A DNA stretch of 49,002 bases from the NCBI GenBank assembly GCA_015664885.1, contig DQPL01000025.1, positions 1-49,002 of the forward strand, read 5' to 3'. Positions 15,668 to 24,652 of the stretch are shown here, one piece after another (position 1 is the first letter of the stretch; each line of letters begins with the position of its first letter). The notes below the pieces were generated by a model, which saw only the letters and a list, made by a program, of their open reading frames with translations, was not told where the DNA came from and made no database searches. The position numbers were made by a program, and so were the translations under genes. This DNA is from Gemmatimonadota bacterium. GTDB taxonomy: Bacteria > Gemmatimonadota > Gemmatimonadetes > Longimicrobiales > Gaopeijiaceae.

Positions 15668-18271
15668 CTACCGGGTTTTCGGACGGTCCACCTGAAGTGG
15701 GATGATGTCCGCGTTCCACTCGTCGTCCCCCAGCAGATGCTTCACGAAATACTCAGCTCGTAGCCAAAACCAGTAGTCGCCCATATTGCCGTAGCCGTGC
15801 CGTTGGCCGGGGAAGACGAAGAAGTCGAAGCGCTTGTTCGCCTTGATCAGGGCCTCGGCCATCCGGAAGGTGCCCGCGTGGTGAACGTTGTTGTCGATAT
15901 CGCCCGTGGTGAGCAATAGGTGTCCCTTCAGGTTTGCCGCGAGGTCCGAGTTCTTTTCGATGTCGAACTCGAAGCTGACGTTCCCCTCGTCATCGACGAC
16001 CTCTTTCACGCCGTCGTGGGTCTCGGACCAGTTACGGTTGTACACGTCGTTGTTGTGGTTGCCCGAAGACGACACGGCGACCTTGAAGAAGTCGGGGTAG
16101 ACGAGCATGGCCGCGGTCGACATGAAACCGCCGCCCGAGTGCCCATAGATGCCGACGCGATCCAGATCGATGAAGTCGTGGCGGTCCGCGAGCTGCTCGA
16201 GCACGGCCTTTTTGTCATCGAGGCCGTAGTCCCGAAGGTCGCCATACCCGTAGTTGTGATACCACTTCGAGCGGTCCGGATTGCCTCCCCGGTTTCCGAG
16301 CGTGACGACGATCATGCCGAACTGCGACAGGGCCTGCTCTGACGGGTTCGTGCTGAAGAATTTCGATACCGACTCGGTCTGCGGGCCTGGATACACATAA
16401 GCCACGATCGGGTATTTCTTGCTCGGGTCGAAGTCGTAGGGCTTGTACATCACCCCATAGATGTCGGTCGAGCCATCGGCCGCTTCCGCCTTGAAGGGCT
16501 CCGGGAACTGATAGCCCGCCGCCAAGAGTGCGCTGAAGTCAGCTTCTTCCAGGTCCAGGACCTTCTGCCCTTGTGCGTTGAAGAGCGCCGAAGCCGGCGT
16601 AGTGTTCACGCGCGAGTAGCTGTTGACAAAAAAGCGGCGGGACTCGCCGCTGCTGAAGCGGTGCTCGAACTCTCCGGGGTTGAGCAGCGTGACACCCGAG
16701 CCGTCGAGGTTCACTCGGTACAAGTGCTGATAATACGGGTCCTCTCCGTCTTCCCGTCCTTGCCCAGTGACGAACAGGTAGCCGCGGTCCTCGTCCACTC
16801 CGACCATTCCGTCCACGTGCCAGGGCCCCTCGGTCAGGCGACCGACGAGCGTTCCCTCGGATGTGTACCGGTAGATGTGCGCCCAACCGTCGCGCTCCGA
16901 CCACCAGAGTAGATCGCCGTTGTCGAGCTGGATCGGTGTGCGCGTCTCCATGTAGGTATTGAGCCGATCCGCGATGACGGGCCTGACGGTACCGGTGGAC
17001 GTATTCGCGATCATCACGTCGGTGCGCTTTCGGTCTCGCGAGATCCGCGTGAACCAGAGCTCGTCCGAGTTGTCGGAGAGCCATTGAGACTGACGCGCTT
17101 CGTCCGAGTCGGGGTAACGGAACTGCTGATCGTTGATGATCGACATGAGCTGATCCTGCCAAGGATCGTCGTCGACCTTCACCATCGTGCGCTCGGCGAG
17201 ATCGTAGATCAGGATCTCACTCTGGGTGACGGTATCCTCTCCGGGCATGTCGTATTTGTACGTCTCGAGCTCCGGTCGCTTGTTCCCTGTGACGTGCACG
17301 ACCCAAAGGTCGCTAACCTCTCTCTGGTCGCGTCGAACGAGCGCAAACCGCTGCGAGTCTTTCGACCACGAGATCCCGGCGCGCTTGCGGTCGTCCATGT
17401 TCTCCTCGGAGGAGACGTTGGTCTCGCCGCGACCGCTCGAGTTGGCCGCGTAGCTGTAGTACGGCTCGCCGTCCGTCGTGAGCTGAACCTCCTCGACGTC
17501 GACGTCGTCTTCGGCGTCGTCGGCTTCATCGCCGCTTTCCCCCCGGCGGGCGTCGAGGATGCTCGCGTAGTCCTCCCCGGTCATCATCCAGAGATCGTGA
17601 TGCTTCACGAAGACCACGGTCTCGCCGTCCGGTGAGACGCTGGCCCACGAGGGGTGATCGTTCGGGGCCTCGTAGTCTTCCAGTTCTCGGAGGGTCTGCG
17701 TCGACACCGTGTACTCGAAGTGATGCATCCTCTTCTTCGTCTGCGGTCGCTCGGAGCGGTCCTCTTCCTCTTCCTGATCCTGCTCCTCGTCCTCCTCGTC
17801 CTCCTCCGCGTCGTCTTCGACGTCCTCGTCCTGGGAGGACTCGACATCGAAACGGAACGTGTCTTCGTCCATGAAGCGGATGCTGCGGATCGGTAGGTGC
17901 TGCCCATCCCAGGGATCTAGAGTGATGCGGGTGAGCTCGGCCGCGATGCGATCGTTATCGAAGAGCTGACTCTTGGTGCTGCGAACCGGATCCACGATGT
18001 AGTAGAAGGACCCATCGGCATTCTCCCACTCATACCAGAACTTCTCGCTGCCCTCGATCCAGCGCGGTGAAACGGTCGTGCTGTGAACCAGATCGCGGAT
18101 CTTGTACGGGGCGAACCGGGCCGCGAGATCGAAGTTCGCCGATCCTGGACCGCCCACGTAGATCGATCCGGCTTCCTGCGCCGAGGCCGGTAGCATGGGC
18201 ACGAGGACGAGTGCGAGGACCAATGACACTAGGCTGAGCCGCGAATGGGCGGTGCTTAGGGATGCGTGCAT
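15668..18271 (-). CDS. Secreted S9 family (DPP IV-type) peptidase
   Basis: 867 residues from the ATG at 18271. Signal peptide about 1-32 (LVLALVLVPMLPASAQ). An N-terminal DPP-IV-like propeller of about 580 residues precedes an alpha/beta-hydrolase domain with the catalytic triad: Ser in GIYGHSGGGFMSTAA, Asp in TTGDIDNNVH and His in PGQRHGYGNMGDYW. Such enzymes remove N-terminal dipeptides or cut short peptides. The propeller carries a long acidic insertion at about residues 143-174, nearly all Asp and Glu, and a shorter one near 285. It may be exported for peptide use together with the M19 and M28 peptidases further along. Confidence 0.93.
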   Translation of the reverse strand: MHASLSTAHSRLSLVSLVLALVLVPMLPASAQEAGSIYVGGPGSANFDLAARFAPYKIRDLVHSTTVSPRWIEGSEKFWYEWENADGSFYYIVDPVRSTKSQLFDNDRIAAELTRITLDPWDGQHLPIRSIRFMDEDTFRFDVESSQDEDVEDDAEEDEEDEEQDQEEEEDRSERPQTKKRMHHFEYTVSTQTLRELEDYEAPNDHPSWASVSPDGETVVFVKHHDLWMMTGEDYASILDARRGESGDEADDAEDDVDVEEVQLTTDGEPYYSYAANSSGRGETNVSSEENMDDRKRAGISWSKDSQRFALVRRDQREVSDLWVVHVTGNKRPELETYKYDMPGEDTVTQSEILIYDLAERTMVKVDDDPWQDQLMSIINDQQFRYPDSDEARQSQWLSDNSDELWFTRISRDRKRTDVMIANTSTGTVRPVIADRLNTYMETRTPIQLDNGDLLWWSERDGWAHIYRYTSEGTLVGRLTEGPWHVDGMVGVDEDRGYLFVTGQGREDGEDPYYQHLYRVNLDGSGVTLLNPGEFEHRFSSGESRRFFVNSYSRVNTTPASALFNAQGQKVLDLEEADFSALLAAGYQFPEPFKAEAADGSTDIYGVMYKPYDFDPSKKYPIVAYVYPGPQTESVSKFFSTNPSEQALSQFGMIVVTLGNRGGNPDRSKWYHNYGYGDLRDYGLDDKKAVLEQLADRHDFIDLDRVGIYGHSGGGFMSTAAMLVYPDFFKVAVSSSGNHNNDVYNRNWSETHDGVKEVVDDEGNVSFEFDIEKNSDLAANLKGHLLLTTGDIDNNVHHAGTFRMAEALIKANKRFDFFVFPGQRHGYGNMGDYWFWLRAEYFVKHLLGDDEWNADIIPLQVDRPKTR

Positions 18272-18329
18272 GTGTACAGGCTCCAGCGAGTGACGGGGGA
18301 CGACCGCAAGAGGGGGCCGCTGAGGCGGC

Positions 18330-18912
18330 TCGGCAATGGGCCATGGCGTCCTCTCGCACCTGCTCACGGACCTTCTTCGCGTCCTCTCGCACCGGCGCTC
18401 GCGCTTTCTTCGGCGGAGCCGGCGCGAGCTTTTCGAGATCGATCAGTCCCGCGTCGGGCGCAGCACCTGCGGGCACGTGTTCCGGCCCGGAGTCCGCCGC
18501 CAGCGTGTAGTGGATACGGTCGAAGTCCTGCTTCCAGAGCAGCGTGCCGAGGTCGTCCTCGTCCTCTGGGGTCAGTAAGCGAGCCCGGTGTACCACGGTC
18601 AGGAAGCGGGTAATCTCCTCGAGCTCCGCACCCGGCACGATGGTGAGCGATCGGATTCCTGCATCGGCGAGCGTGCCTACCAGGCCACGGGCCTGCTCCC
18701 TCGTGATGACCTGTTCCCCATCCCAATAGATGCCGTCGGCGCTGATCGCGAGCACCAGGTTAGGGAAGCCGAGCCCAGGTGGCGTACAGAGCCTGCCGCA
18801 GCTCATCCCACAGGGCCTTCGCTTCGGGAGCGTCCGCTGGATAGCGAGCGAGGACCTCGAGACCACGCTCGAGGTCCTGTGTGACCAATTGAACGACTGC
18901 GGATTCGCTCAC
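18330..18912 (-). pseudogene. Frameshifted and truncated HEAT-family protein
   Basis: A GTG at 18912 opens SESAVVQLVTQDLERGLEVL and continues to QALYATWARLP before TAA at 18760-18762. One base out of frame, the product resumes at once as NLVLAISADGIYWDGEQVI, LTIVPGAELEEITRFL and DLGTLLWKQDFDRIHYT. Removing one T from the CCCTAACC site restores a single protein. The pieces match the N-terminal domain of HEAT-repeat proteins that I associate with Gemmatimonadota. No HEAT repeats follow: the frame degrades into a charged tail near 18,350 and runs into the S9 gene. So it has both a frameshift and a 3' truncation. Confidence 0.7.
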
Positions 18913-19048
18913 TATGCCGATCGCCCGAGGGGGATCTAGGGACTCCGATCCTACAGCCTCGACGGGTTCGTTGGCAGTCGTAGCCTGGTGGCCTCCGCCA
19001 ACCCGACAGCCCAGGTTGTGGCTTTCACCAGCGCAGTGAGGATCAGGG

Positions 19049-20263
19049 ATGAGCCTACAAAAGCAGTATGCGGGGTATCGGTCTTTCTCCTACCTCGAGG
19101 CGGGCGTCGACTACGAGCCTTTCGAGCTAGCGGACGAGGTGGACCGGGTAGCGCCGTATCGCCTGCCACTCAGCGACGAAGAGGAAGCCCGTGTGCGCGA
19201 CCTCACGCAGCGCCTTCTGTTCGTGTCCATGCACGAGCACCTCGGCGTCTTTCCGGCTCGAATCGAGCAGACGCCGGAGTACGCCCGCCAGGGGCGTATG
19301 GTCACGGCGTTCGAAGGCCTGTCGCATTCTTATTGGGACTGCGTGTTCGACAACTTGATGGACGGGATCTGCAAGATCCACTCGTCCTCGGGCTGGCAGT
19401 GGGAGGACGTGCTGCACGACCTCGGCATGCGCCTCTGTGACCTCGCGCATCAAGACTTCGTCTTTCACTGCACCCGCGTGGACGACGTGCAGCGGGCGCA
19501 CGATGAGGGCCGTGTCGCGTGGGTCGCCACCATGGAGGGGGCGGCAATGATCGAGCACGACCTCGACCGCATCGACCTTCTTCACGGCCTTGGACTGCGC
19601 TCGCTCGGAATCACCTACTCGGAGTCCAATGCGCTCGGAAACGGGCTGAAGGAGGACCGCGACGGCGGACTGACCAAGTTCGGAAAGCGAGCGGTCGAGC
19701 GCATGAACAAGGTCGGTCTACTCATCGACTGCTCCCATTGCGGTGATGAAACCACGCTCGACACGGTGCAGTGGAGTGAGAAGCCCATCGTGCTTTCGCA
19801 CATCGGTGCGCGGGCGCTATGGGAATCGAGACGGCTTGCGCCTGATGACGTGCTCGAGGCGGTCGCGGCCAAAGGCGGAGTAATCGGGATCGAGTGCGCG
19901 CCGCATACCACCCTCACCAAGAACAACCGCGTCCATAATCTCGACGCGTTCATGGAGCACTTCGAGTACGTGAAAGCGCTGGTGGGAATCGATCATGTGG
20001 GCTTCGGGCCGGACACCGTGTACGGAGATCATGTCGGGCTGCACCACACGTACATGGCGGCGCTCTCGATCGAGGAGTCCAAGGGCAAGGGCCAGCCGGG
20101 GCAGGAGTACGACGAGGTCGAGTACGTCGAGGGACTGGAGAATCCGACCGAGGGTTCGCACAACATCGTGCGCTGGCTGGTGAAGAGCCGGTATTCGGAT
20201 GAGGACATCGAGAAAGTGATGGGCGGGAACGCGCTGCGCGTGATGAGAGAAGCGTGGGCCTGA
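19049..20263 (+). CDS. M19 family (renal-type) dipeptidase
   Basis: 404 residues without a signal peptide. The zinc-site pattern of membrane dipeptidases is visible: H62-E-H64 (family usually HxD), bridging Glu in ATMEGAAMIEHD, His in LIDCSHCGDETT and in PIVLSHIGAR, and Asp in VGIDHVGFGPD. These enzymes hydrolyse dipeptides, some D-amino-acid dipeptides or related amidohydrolase substrates. The HxH in place of HxD points to a subgroup with altered specificity. It heads an operon with three further overlapping genes, including an SSS symporter, which suggests that the dipeptide or its product is imported. Confidence 0.9.
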   Translation: MSLQKQYAGYRSFSYLEAGVDYEPFELADEVDRVAPYRLPLSDEEEARVRDLTQRLLFVSMHEHLGVFPARIEQTPEYARQGRMVTAFEGLSHSYWDCVFDNLMDGICKIHSSSGWQWEDVLHDLGMRLCDLAHQDFVFHCTRVDDVQRAHDEGRVAWVATMEGAAMIEHDLDRIDLLHGLGLRSLGITYSESNALGNGLKEDRDGGLTKFGKRAVERMNKVGLLIDCSHCGDETTLDTVQWSEKPIVLSHIGARALWESRRLAPDDVLEAVAAKGGVIGIECAPHTTLTKNNRVHNLDAFMEHFEYVKALVGIDHVGFGPDTVYGDHVGLHHTYMAALSIEESKGKGQPGQEYDEVEYVEGLENPTEGSHNIVRWLVKSRYSDEDIEKVMGGNALRVMREAWA

Positions 20264-20943
20264 GCAGGCTTCTGCTGGCGGCGGTCCTCGTCGCCGTCGC
20301 GGTGCCGGCCTCGGCGCAGACGAGCGTGCGCTCGGCGCACCTTTATGCCGATCTCAGTCCTGATGACGGGGGTGCCGAGGTCCGCATCGAGTATGTGCTC
20401 GACGTGCAGGGAGCCCCCGAAATGAGATTCGAGCTGCTCGGCTTCGGTTCCGCGAGCGCCGAGTCGTTCTGGCTCGGCGGGCAGCGCACGGGTACTCGCA
20501 TGCAGCTCGACGCTGAAACCGGCTCGATGCGGGCCGCGGCGTTCACGTTGACGCTTGCCGACACGAGCGAGCCCTACCACCTGGTCGCGGAGTATTGGAT
20601 CGCGAATGCGGTTGAGCGCGATGGGGAGGACGTGCGCGTGCGCGTCCCGGTTCTCTCACTCGGATTCCCGCCGGCCGACGGCGTCTCCGACGTCTTCCGC
20701 GCAGCGCTCGAGTTCCCGCCTGAATGGTCGATCTCAGAGGGCTTCCCCACGGGGCTCGAGGCCAACGAGCAGGGCGTGTACACGGTCGCTCTGCCAGTGG
20801 TGCCTTCCATGGTCAGCGCGCGCGGCCGCACGGACGGCACGCGGCGTCCGGGACTGCCGCTCGTGATCGACTTGCTGACTGCCGCGATCTTGCTCGCGTT
20901 CAGTTTTATGGGGTGGCGCCACCTCAAGAGGGCCGCGTCGTGA
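20254..20943 (+). CDS. Membrane-anchored exported protein of unknown function
   Basis: 229 residues starting at a GTG inside the last codons of the dipeptidase gene. N-terminal signal peptide (LLLAAVLVAVAVPASA), a beta-rich extracytoplasmic domain of about 170 residues, and a C-terminal membrane helix (LPLVIDLLTAAILLAFSFMG) with a short basic tail (RHLKRAAS). I recognise no domain. The overlap with the genes on both sides makes it translationally coupled to the dipeptidase and the small membrane protein, so it may be an accessory subunit of the symporter or a dipeptide-binding factor. Confidence 0.8.
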   Translation: MGLSRLLLAAVLVAVAVPASAQTSVRSAHLYADLSPDDGGAEVRIEYVLDVQGAPEMRFELLGFGSASAESFWLGGQRTGTRMQLDAETGSMRAAAFTLTLADTSEPYHLVAEYWIANAVERDGEDVRVRVPVLSLGFPPADGVSDVFRAALEFPPEWSISEGFPTGLEANEQGVYTVALPVVPSMVSARGRTDGTRRPGLPLVIDLLTAAILLAFSFMGWRHLKRAAS

Positions 20944-21041
20944 CCGGGCGACCCGGCTTGATGTTCTATGGCGTGTTCCTGTTGTGCGGCGCGATCGTCG
21001 TCGCATATGTGCTCTGGATGCGTTGGGAAGAGCGCCGGTGA
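20940..21041 (+). CDS. 33-residue single-helix membrane protein, probable symporter accessory subunit
   Basis: Opens with GTG overlapping the previous TGA (GTGA) and closes with TGA overlapping the GTG start of the symporter gene (again GTGA). The product has one hydrophobic helix (FYGVFLLCGAIVVAYVLW) and a charged end (MRWEERR). The double overlap shows that it is translated and coupled. Short one-helix partners are known for some sodium:solute symporters, so an accessory role is inferred from position and topology, not from a motif. Confidence 0.75.
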   Translation: MTGRPGLMFYGVFLLCGAIVVAYVLWMRWEERR

Positions 21042-22456
21042 ACCCGCAGATTTGGGTCTTTGTCGGCTACTTCTTCGTGGTTTTCGCGATCGGCTGGTAC
21101 AGCCTGCGAGCGACGCGCAACGAGCAGGACTACTGGATCGCGGGCGGCAACCTCGGCTGGTTCACCGGGGGCGCCACCATGGCCGCGACCCACACGTCGG
21201 CGGGCACGTTCATCGGTACCATCGGGGTCATGTACACCGCGGGCTGGTCGTTCGCGTGGGTGCTGCTCTCGATCCCACTCTCGTACTGGTTCATGGTGGC
21301 GGTGCTCGCGCCCCGCTTCACCAAGCAGAAAGAGCTGACGCTCCCTGCGTTCATCGAGACGAGGTACTACGGCAAGGGCATGCGAGGCCTCGCGGGCGGC
21401 ATCATCCTCGTAGCGACCGTCGTCTACATTCAAGCGCAGATCGTCGCGGCGGGGCTCATCGCGCACACGGTGTTCGGGATTCCGACCACCGCAGGCATGG
21501 TCGGCTTCACGCTCATCTTGCTGGTCTACACTGTGGTCGGCGGCATGATCGCCGTGGTGTATACCGACGCCTTCCAGCTCGTGGTCATGAGCCTGGGTGC
21601 GCTCTTCGCCGTCCCGCTCGCTCTAAGGCAGGTGGGCGGCTTCGGCGAGTTGCTCACGCTGGTCGAGTCCGCGCACCCGCTCGTCTTCACTTGGGAGACG
21701 ATGCCGGCGACGCTGCTGCTGACGATGGGCCTCTCGTTCTTCCTGGGCGGGATCGCGACCCCCGAAAAGCTGATCCGGCTATACGCGATGAAGGACATGG
21801 CCACCATCCGACGGGGAATCCTCTTCGCGATCATCATGATCCTCGCGCTGAACCTGCTGGTCTTCATGCTGGCTTTGTGCGCGATCGTGCTCTTCCCTGA
21901 GCTGCCGACCGGGGACCTGGCGATGCCGATGGTGGCCACCGCCGTTCTTCCGGTGACGCTGGGCGCGATCATGCTTGCCGCCATTACCGCGGCCATGATG
22001 TCGACCGTCGACTCGCTGCTCATCGTCGCCGGGTCCGCGCTGTCGGTCGACATCTACCAGAATCTCATCGATCCGGATGTAACGCCCGAACGCCGCATGT
22101 GGATTGGTCGTTTAGGGATTCTCGTCGTGGGATCGGTTCCGGTGATCCTTTTGCTGAGCGGTGTCGGGGAAGGCGAGCTCGTGCAGTTCATCGTCTTGCT
22201 ATTCACCGCGCTGATGGCTGCGGCGTTCGTCATGCCGGTGGTCGGGGGCGTGGTATGGCGGAGGGCCACGAAGCAGGGAGCAGCCGCGGCCATGATCGGA
22301 GGTGTGGCCGCCACGTTCTTATGGGAGCTGTTCGGCGCCGCGTCCGTCGAACCCGTGCTCTCGGGCTTCCTGGTGTCGGCGGCTCTGTTCGTCGGCGTGA
22401 GTCTGGTGACTGCGCCGCCCCCCGAACACGCCTTGCGGCCGTATTTCGACACCTGA
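21038..22456 (+). CDS. Sodium:solute symporter (SSS family)
   Basis: 472 residues from the GTG at 21038. About twelve or thirteen hydrophobic helices. The N-terminus WYSLRATRNEQDYWIAGG and the following GATMAATHTSAGTFIGTIG are typical of PutP/PanF-like SSS carriers, and TAAMMSTVDSLLIVAGSAL matches the conserved helix that contributes the sodium site. These carriers import amino acids, carboxylates or similar solutes with Na+. Coupling to an M19 dipeptidase suggests amino-acid or dipeptide-derived substrates; this is inference from context. Confidence 0.92.
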   Translation: MNPQIWVFVGYFFVVFAIGWYSLRATRNEQDYWIAGGNLGWFTGGATMAATHTSAGTFIGTIGVMYTAGWSFAWVLLSIPLSYWFMVAVLAPRFTKQKELTLPAFIETRYYGKGMRGLAGGIILVATVVYIQAQIVAAGLIAHTVFGIPTTAGMVGFTLILLVYTVVGGMIAVVYTDAFQLVVMSLGALFAVPLALRQVGGFGELLTLVESAHPLVFTWETMPATLLLTMGLSFFLGGIATPEKLIRLYAMKDMATIRRGILFAIIMILALNLLVFMLALCAIVLFPELPTGDLAMPMVATAVLPVTLGAIMLAAITAAMMSTVDSLLIVAGSALSVDIYQNLIDPDVTPERRMWIGRLGILVVGSVPVILLLSGVGEGELVQFIVLLFTALMAAAFVMPVVGGVVWRRATKQGAAAAMIGGVAATFLWELFGAASVEPVLSGFLVSAALFVGVSLVTAPPPEHALRPYFDT

Positions 22457-22546
22457 TCTACGGCCCGACGCCCGGCTTGACACATGAAGTGGGCGGGGCG
22501 AGGGTGCGTGCTCCTCAACCCGTACTGGAGCGATCCCTTGAATCGA

Positions 22547-23926
22547 ATGCCGCGTCGAACCTCGCATCGAGCGCCCATCCTGTCCGTGCTCCTGCTTGGC
22601 GCCGGCTTGCTCGCGCCCGAGTTCGTTCGATCTCAGGACATCGCCGACGCGTATCGTGACGACGCGAACCGACTGATCGATGCGGCGCTAGCGAACCACG
22701 ACGCCTATGCGCGTCTCGGCGAGCTCGTCGACCTTTTCGGCCATCGGGTTTCGGGGTCGGTAGCGTTGGAGCAGGCGATCGACTGGATCATGGAGCAGAT
22801 GGAGTCGGACGGTTTGGACAATGTACGCGGCGACATGGTGATGGTGCCGCACTGGGTTCGCGGTGAGGAGTCGCTCGAGATGACGCTTCCACGTCCGCGT
22901 TCGCTCCCCATGCTGGGACTTGGAGGCAGCATCGCGACACCTGTGGGCGGCATCCGTGCAGAGGTGCTCGTGGTGAGCAGCTTCGATGAGTTGGAGCGCC
23001 GCGCCGACGAAGCTCAGGGCAAGATCGTGCTCTTCGACGTGCCGTTTACGAACTATGGCGCGACGGTTCAGTACCGGAGTCAGGGTGCGATTGCGGCAGC
23101 CCGAGCGGGTGCGGCTGCGAGCATCATCCGTTCCGTGACGCCGTATTCTCAGCAGACACCGCATACGGGCAACATGGAGTACGCCGACGGAGTGCGCCGC
23201 ATCCCCCACGCCGCGATCACGGTCGAGGATGCCGAGATGCTGCACCGCATGCAGGACCGAGGTGAGCGCATCGAGCTCTTACTGAAGATGAACGCTCAGA
23301 TGCTTCCCGATGCGCCGTCACGCAACGTGATGGCGGAGATCATTGGCTCCGAGTTCCCGAACGAGGTCATCGTGCTCGGTGGACACATCGACTCCTGGGA
23401 CGTCGGCCAGGGTGCCATGGACGACGCTGGCGGTGTGGTCGCTGCCTGGGAGGCGGTGCGCCTCATGAAGGAGCTCGGCCTGCGGCCTCGACGCACGGTG
23501 CGAGTGGTCGGTTGGACCAGCGAGGAGAATGGAGGGCCTGGCGGCTCCGAGTACGCCAGGATGCACGCCCACGAGGACCACGTGCTCGCGATGGAGTCCG
23601 ACGGCGGTGTTTTCAAGCCGCTCGGCTACGGGTTCACGGGCTCCGATGCCGCGTTCGAGATGGTCACCGAGATTGGAACGCTGCTCGATCGCATCGGCGC
23701 GGGGCGCATCATGCGAGGCGGTGGCGGCGCCGATATCGGCCCGCTCATGCGTACGGGTGTCCCGGGCATGGGGTTCAGCGTCGATGGCACGCGATACTTC
23801 TGGTACCACCACACGGACGCCGACACCCTCGACAAGCTCGACCCGGACGAAGTGGCTCTCTGCGTGGCTACGTTCGCGGTGATGGCTTATGTGGTGGCGG
23901 ACATGCCTGTGCGGCTGCCTCGGTAG
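22547..23926 (+). CDS. M28 family (carboxypeptidase Q-like) zinc peptidase
   Basis: 459 residues from the ATG at 22547; a TTG at 22538 has the better Shine-Dalgarno distance (TGGAG) and adds three residues. Signal peptide (ILSVLLLGAGLLAPEFVRS), a PA-like insert at about 110-240, then the di-zinc core: GGHIDSWDVGQGAMDDAGG, TSEENGGPGGSEYA, and the final His in FWYHHTDADTLDKL. The family removes residues from dipeptides and short peptides in the periplasm or outside the cell. It follows the symporter by about 80-90 bases and fits the same peptide-use theme. The 224 bp after it hold no gene. Confidence 0.93.
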   Translation: MPRRTSHRAPILSVLLLGAGLLAPEFVRSQDIADAYRDDANRLIDAALANHDAYARLGELVDLFGHRVSGSVALEQAIDWIMEQMESDGLDNVRGDMVMVPHWVRGEESLEMTLPRPRSLPMLGLGGSIATPVGGIRAEVLVVSSFDELERRADEAQGKIVLFDVPFTNYGATVQYRSQGAIAAARAGAAASIIRSVTPYSQQTPHTGNMEYADGVRRIPHAAITVEDAEMLHRMQDRGERIELLLKMNAQMLPDAPSRNVMAEIIGSEFPNEVIVLGGHIDSWDVGQGAMDDAGGVVAAWEAVRLMKELGLRPRRTVRVVGWTSEENGGPGGSEYARMHAHEDHVLAMESDGGVFKPLGYGFTGSDAAFEMVTEIGTLLDRIGAGRIMRGGGGADIGPLMRTGVPGMGFSVDGTRYFWYHHTDADTLDKLDPDEVALCVATFAVMAYVVADMPVRLPR

Positions 23927-24150
23927 CTTTTTGGGGAGCGGGCTTGACCGAACCGCAGCTCTACGCGATTAGACGGTTCGCGATATCGCTGCGAGCGGCG
24001 GTCCAGTCCAGCCCTCTCGCCGGTGGCGGCTCGGAGGCCGCGGCGGCGTGTGGCACCACCTGCGCCGACACCCGGCCGTGGCTCCTTGTTCTGGCGGGTG
24101 CTTTCGTGATTCGGCACACTTAGGGACACACAAAATCTGGGAGCACCTAG

Positions 24151-24648
24151 ATGAGCGAGGGCGCGAGCTCCTTCGTTGAGCGGATGGTTGGGGCGACGTT
24201 CCTCAGCGTCGACACATTCGAAGAAGTCGAGCACGATGAGAATGCGACCGGGCAGGCGGCGATGGTGGTTGCCATCGTTGCTGTTGCGCGGGGGGTGGGC
24301 GCTTGGGGCGAGGGTCCGATGACTGCGTCGTTCGCGGCGGTGGGTGCGCTCGGTCATTGGGCGATTTGGGCCGGGATTTGCTACTTGGTCGGAGTCAATT
24401 TCTTCGGCGGAAAAGCGACTTGGGGCGAGCTGCTGAGGACGCTGGGTTTCGCGCAATCTCCCGGCGTCCTGTGGATCTTTGCCTTCATCCCGATCCTGGG
24501 CTGGCCTCTTTACGCATTGCTGCCCCTTTGGGTGGCGGTGGCGGGCTTTATCGCGATCCGGCAGGCGCTCGATATCGGCAATACCAAGACCGTGCTGACG
24601 ATCTTGGTGGCCCTCGGCGTGAGCGGATTTCTCGAGCTCTTCTTCTAG
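24151..24648 (+). CDS. YIP1 family membrane protein
   Basis: 165 residues with GGGAG seven bases before the ATG. After a short soluble lead (SSFVERMVGATFLSVDTF) come four or five hydrophobic helices, including IWAGICYLVGVNFFGG and GFAQSPGVLWIFAFIPILG. The pattern fits the bacterial YIP1 superfamily, whose role is not known. It lies four bases before fdhD, so it is probably co-transcribed with the molybdenum cofactor genes; no functional link is evident. Confidence 0.75.
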   Translation: MSEGASSFVERMVGATFLSVDTFEEVEHDENATGQAAMVVAIVAVARGVGAWGEGPMTASFAAVGALGHWAIWAGICYLVGVNFFGGKATWGELLRTLGFAQSPGVLWIFAFIPILGWPLYALLPLWVAVAGFIAIRQALDIGNTKTVLTILVALGVSGFLELFF

Positions 24649-24652
24649 CCTG

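Noticed and set aside
23949-23980. Seven-base inverted repeat CGAACCG/CGGTTCG in the gap after the M28 gene, near a TTGACC
   Set aside because: The arms are 18 bases apart, no -10 box is convincing, and no regulator is nearby. A repeat of this size is expected by chance.
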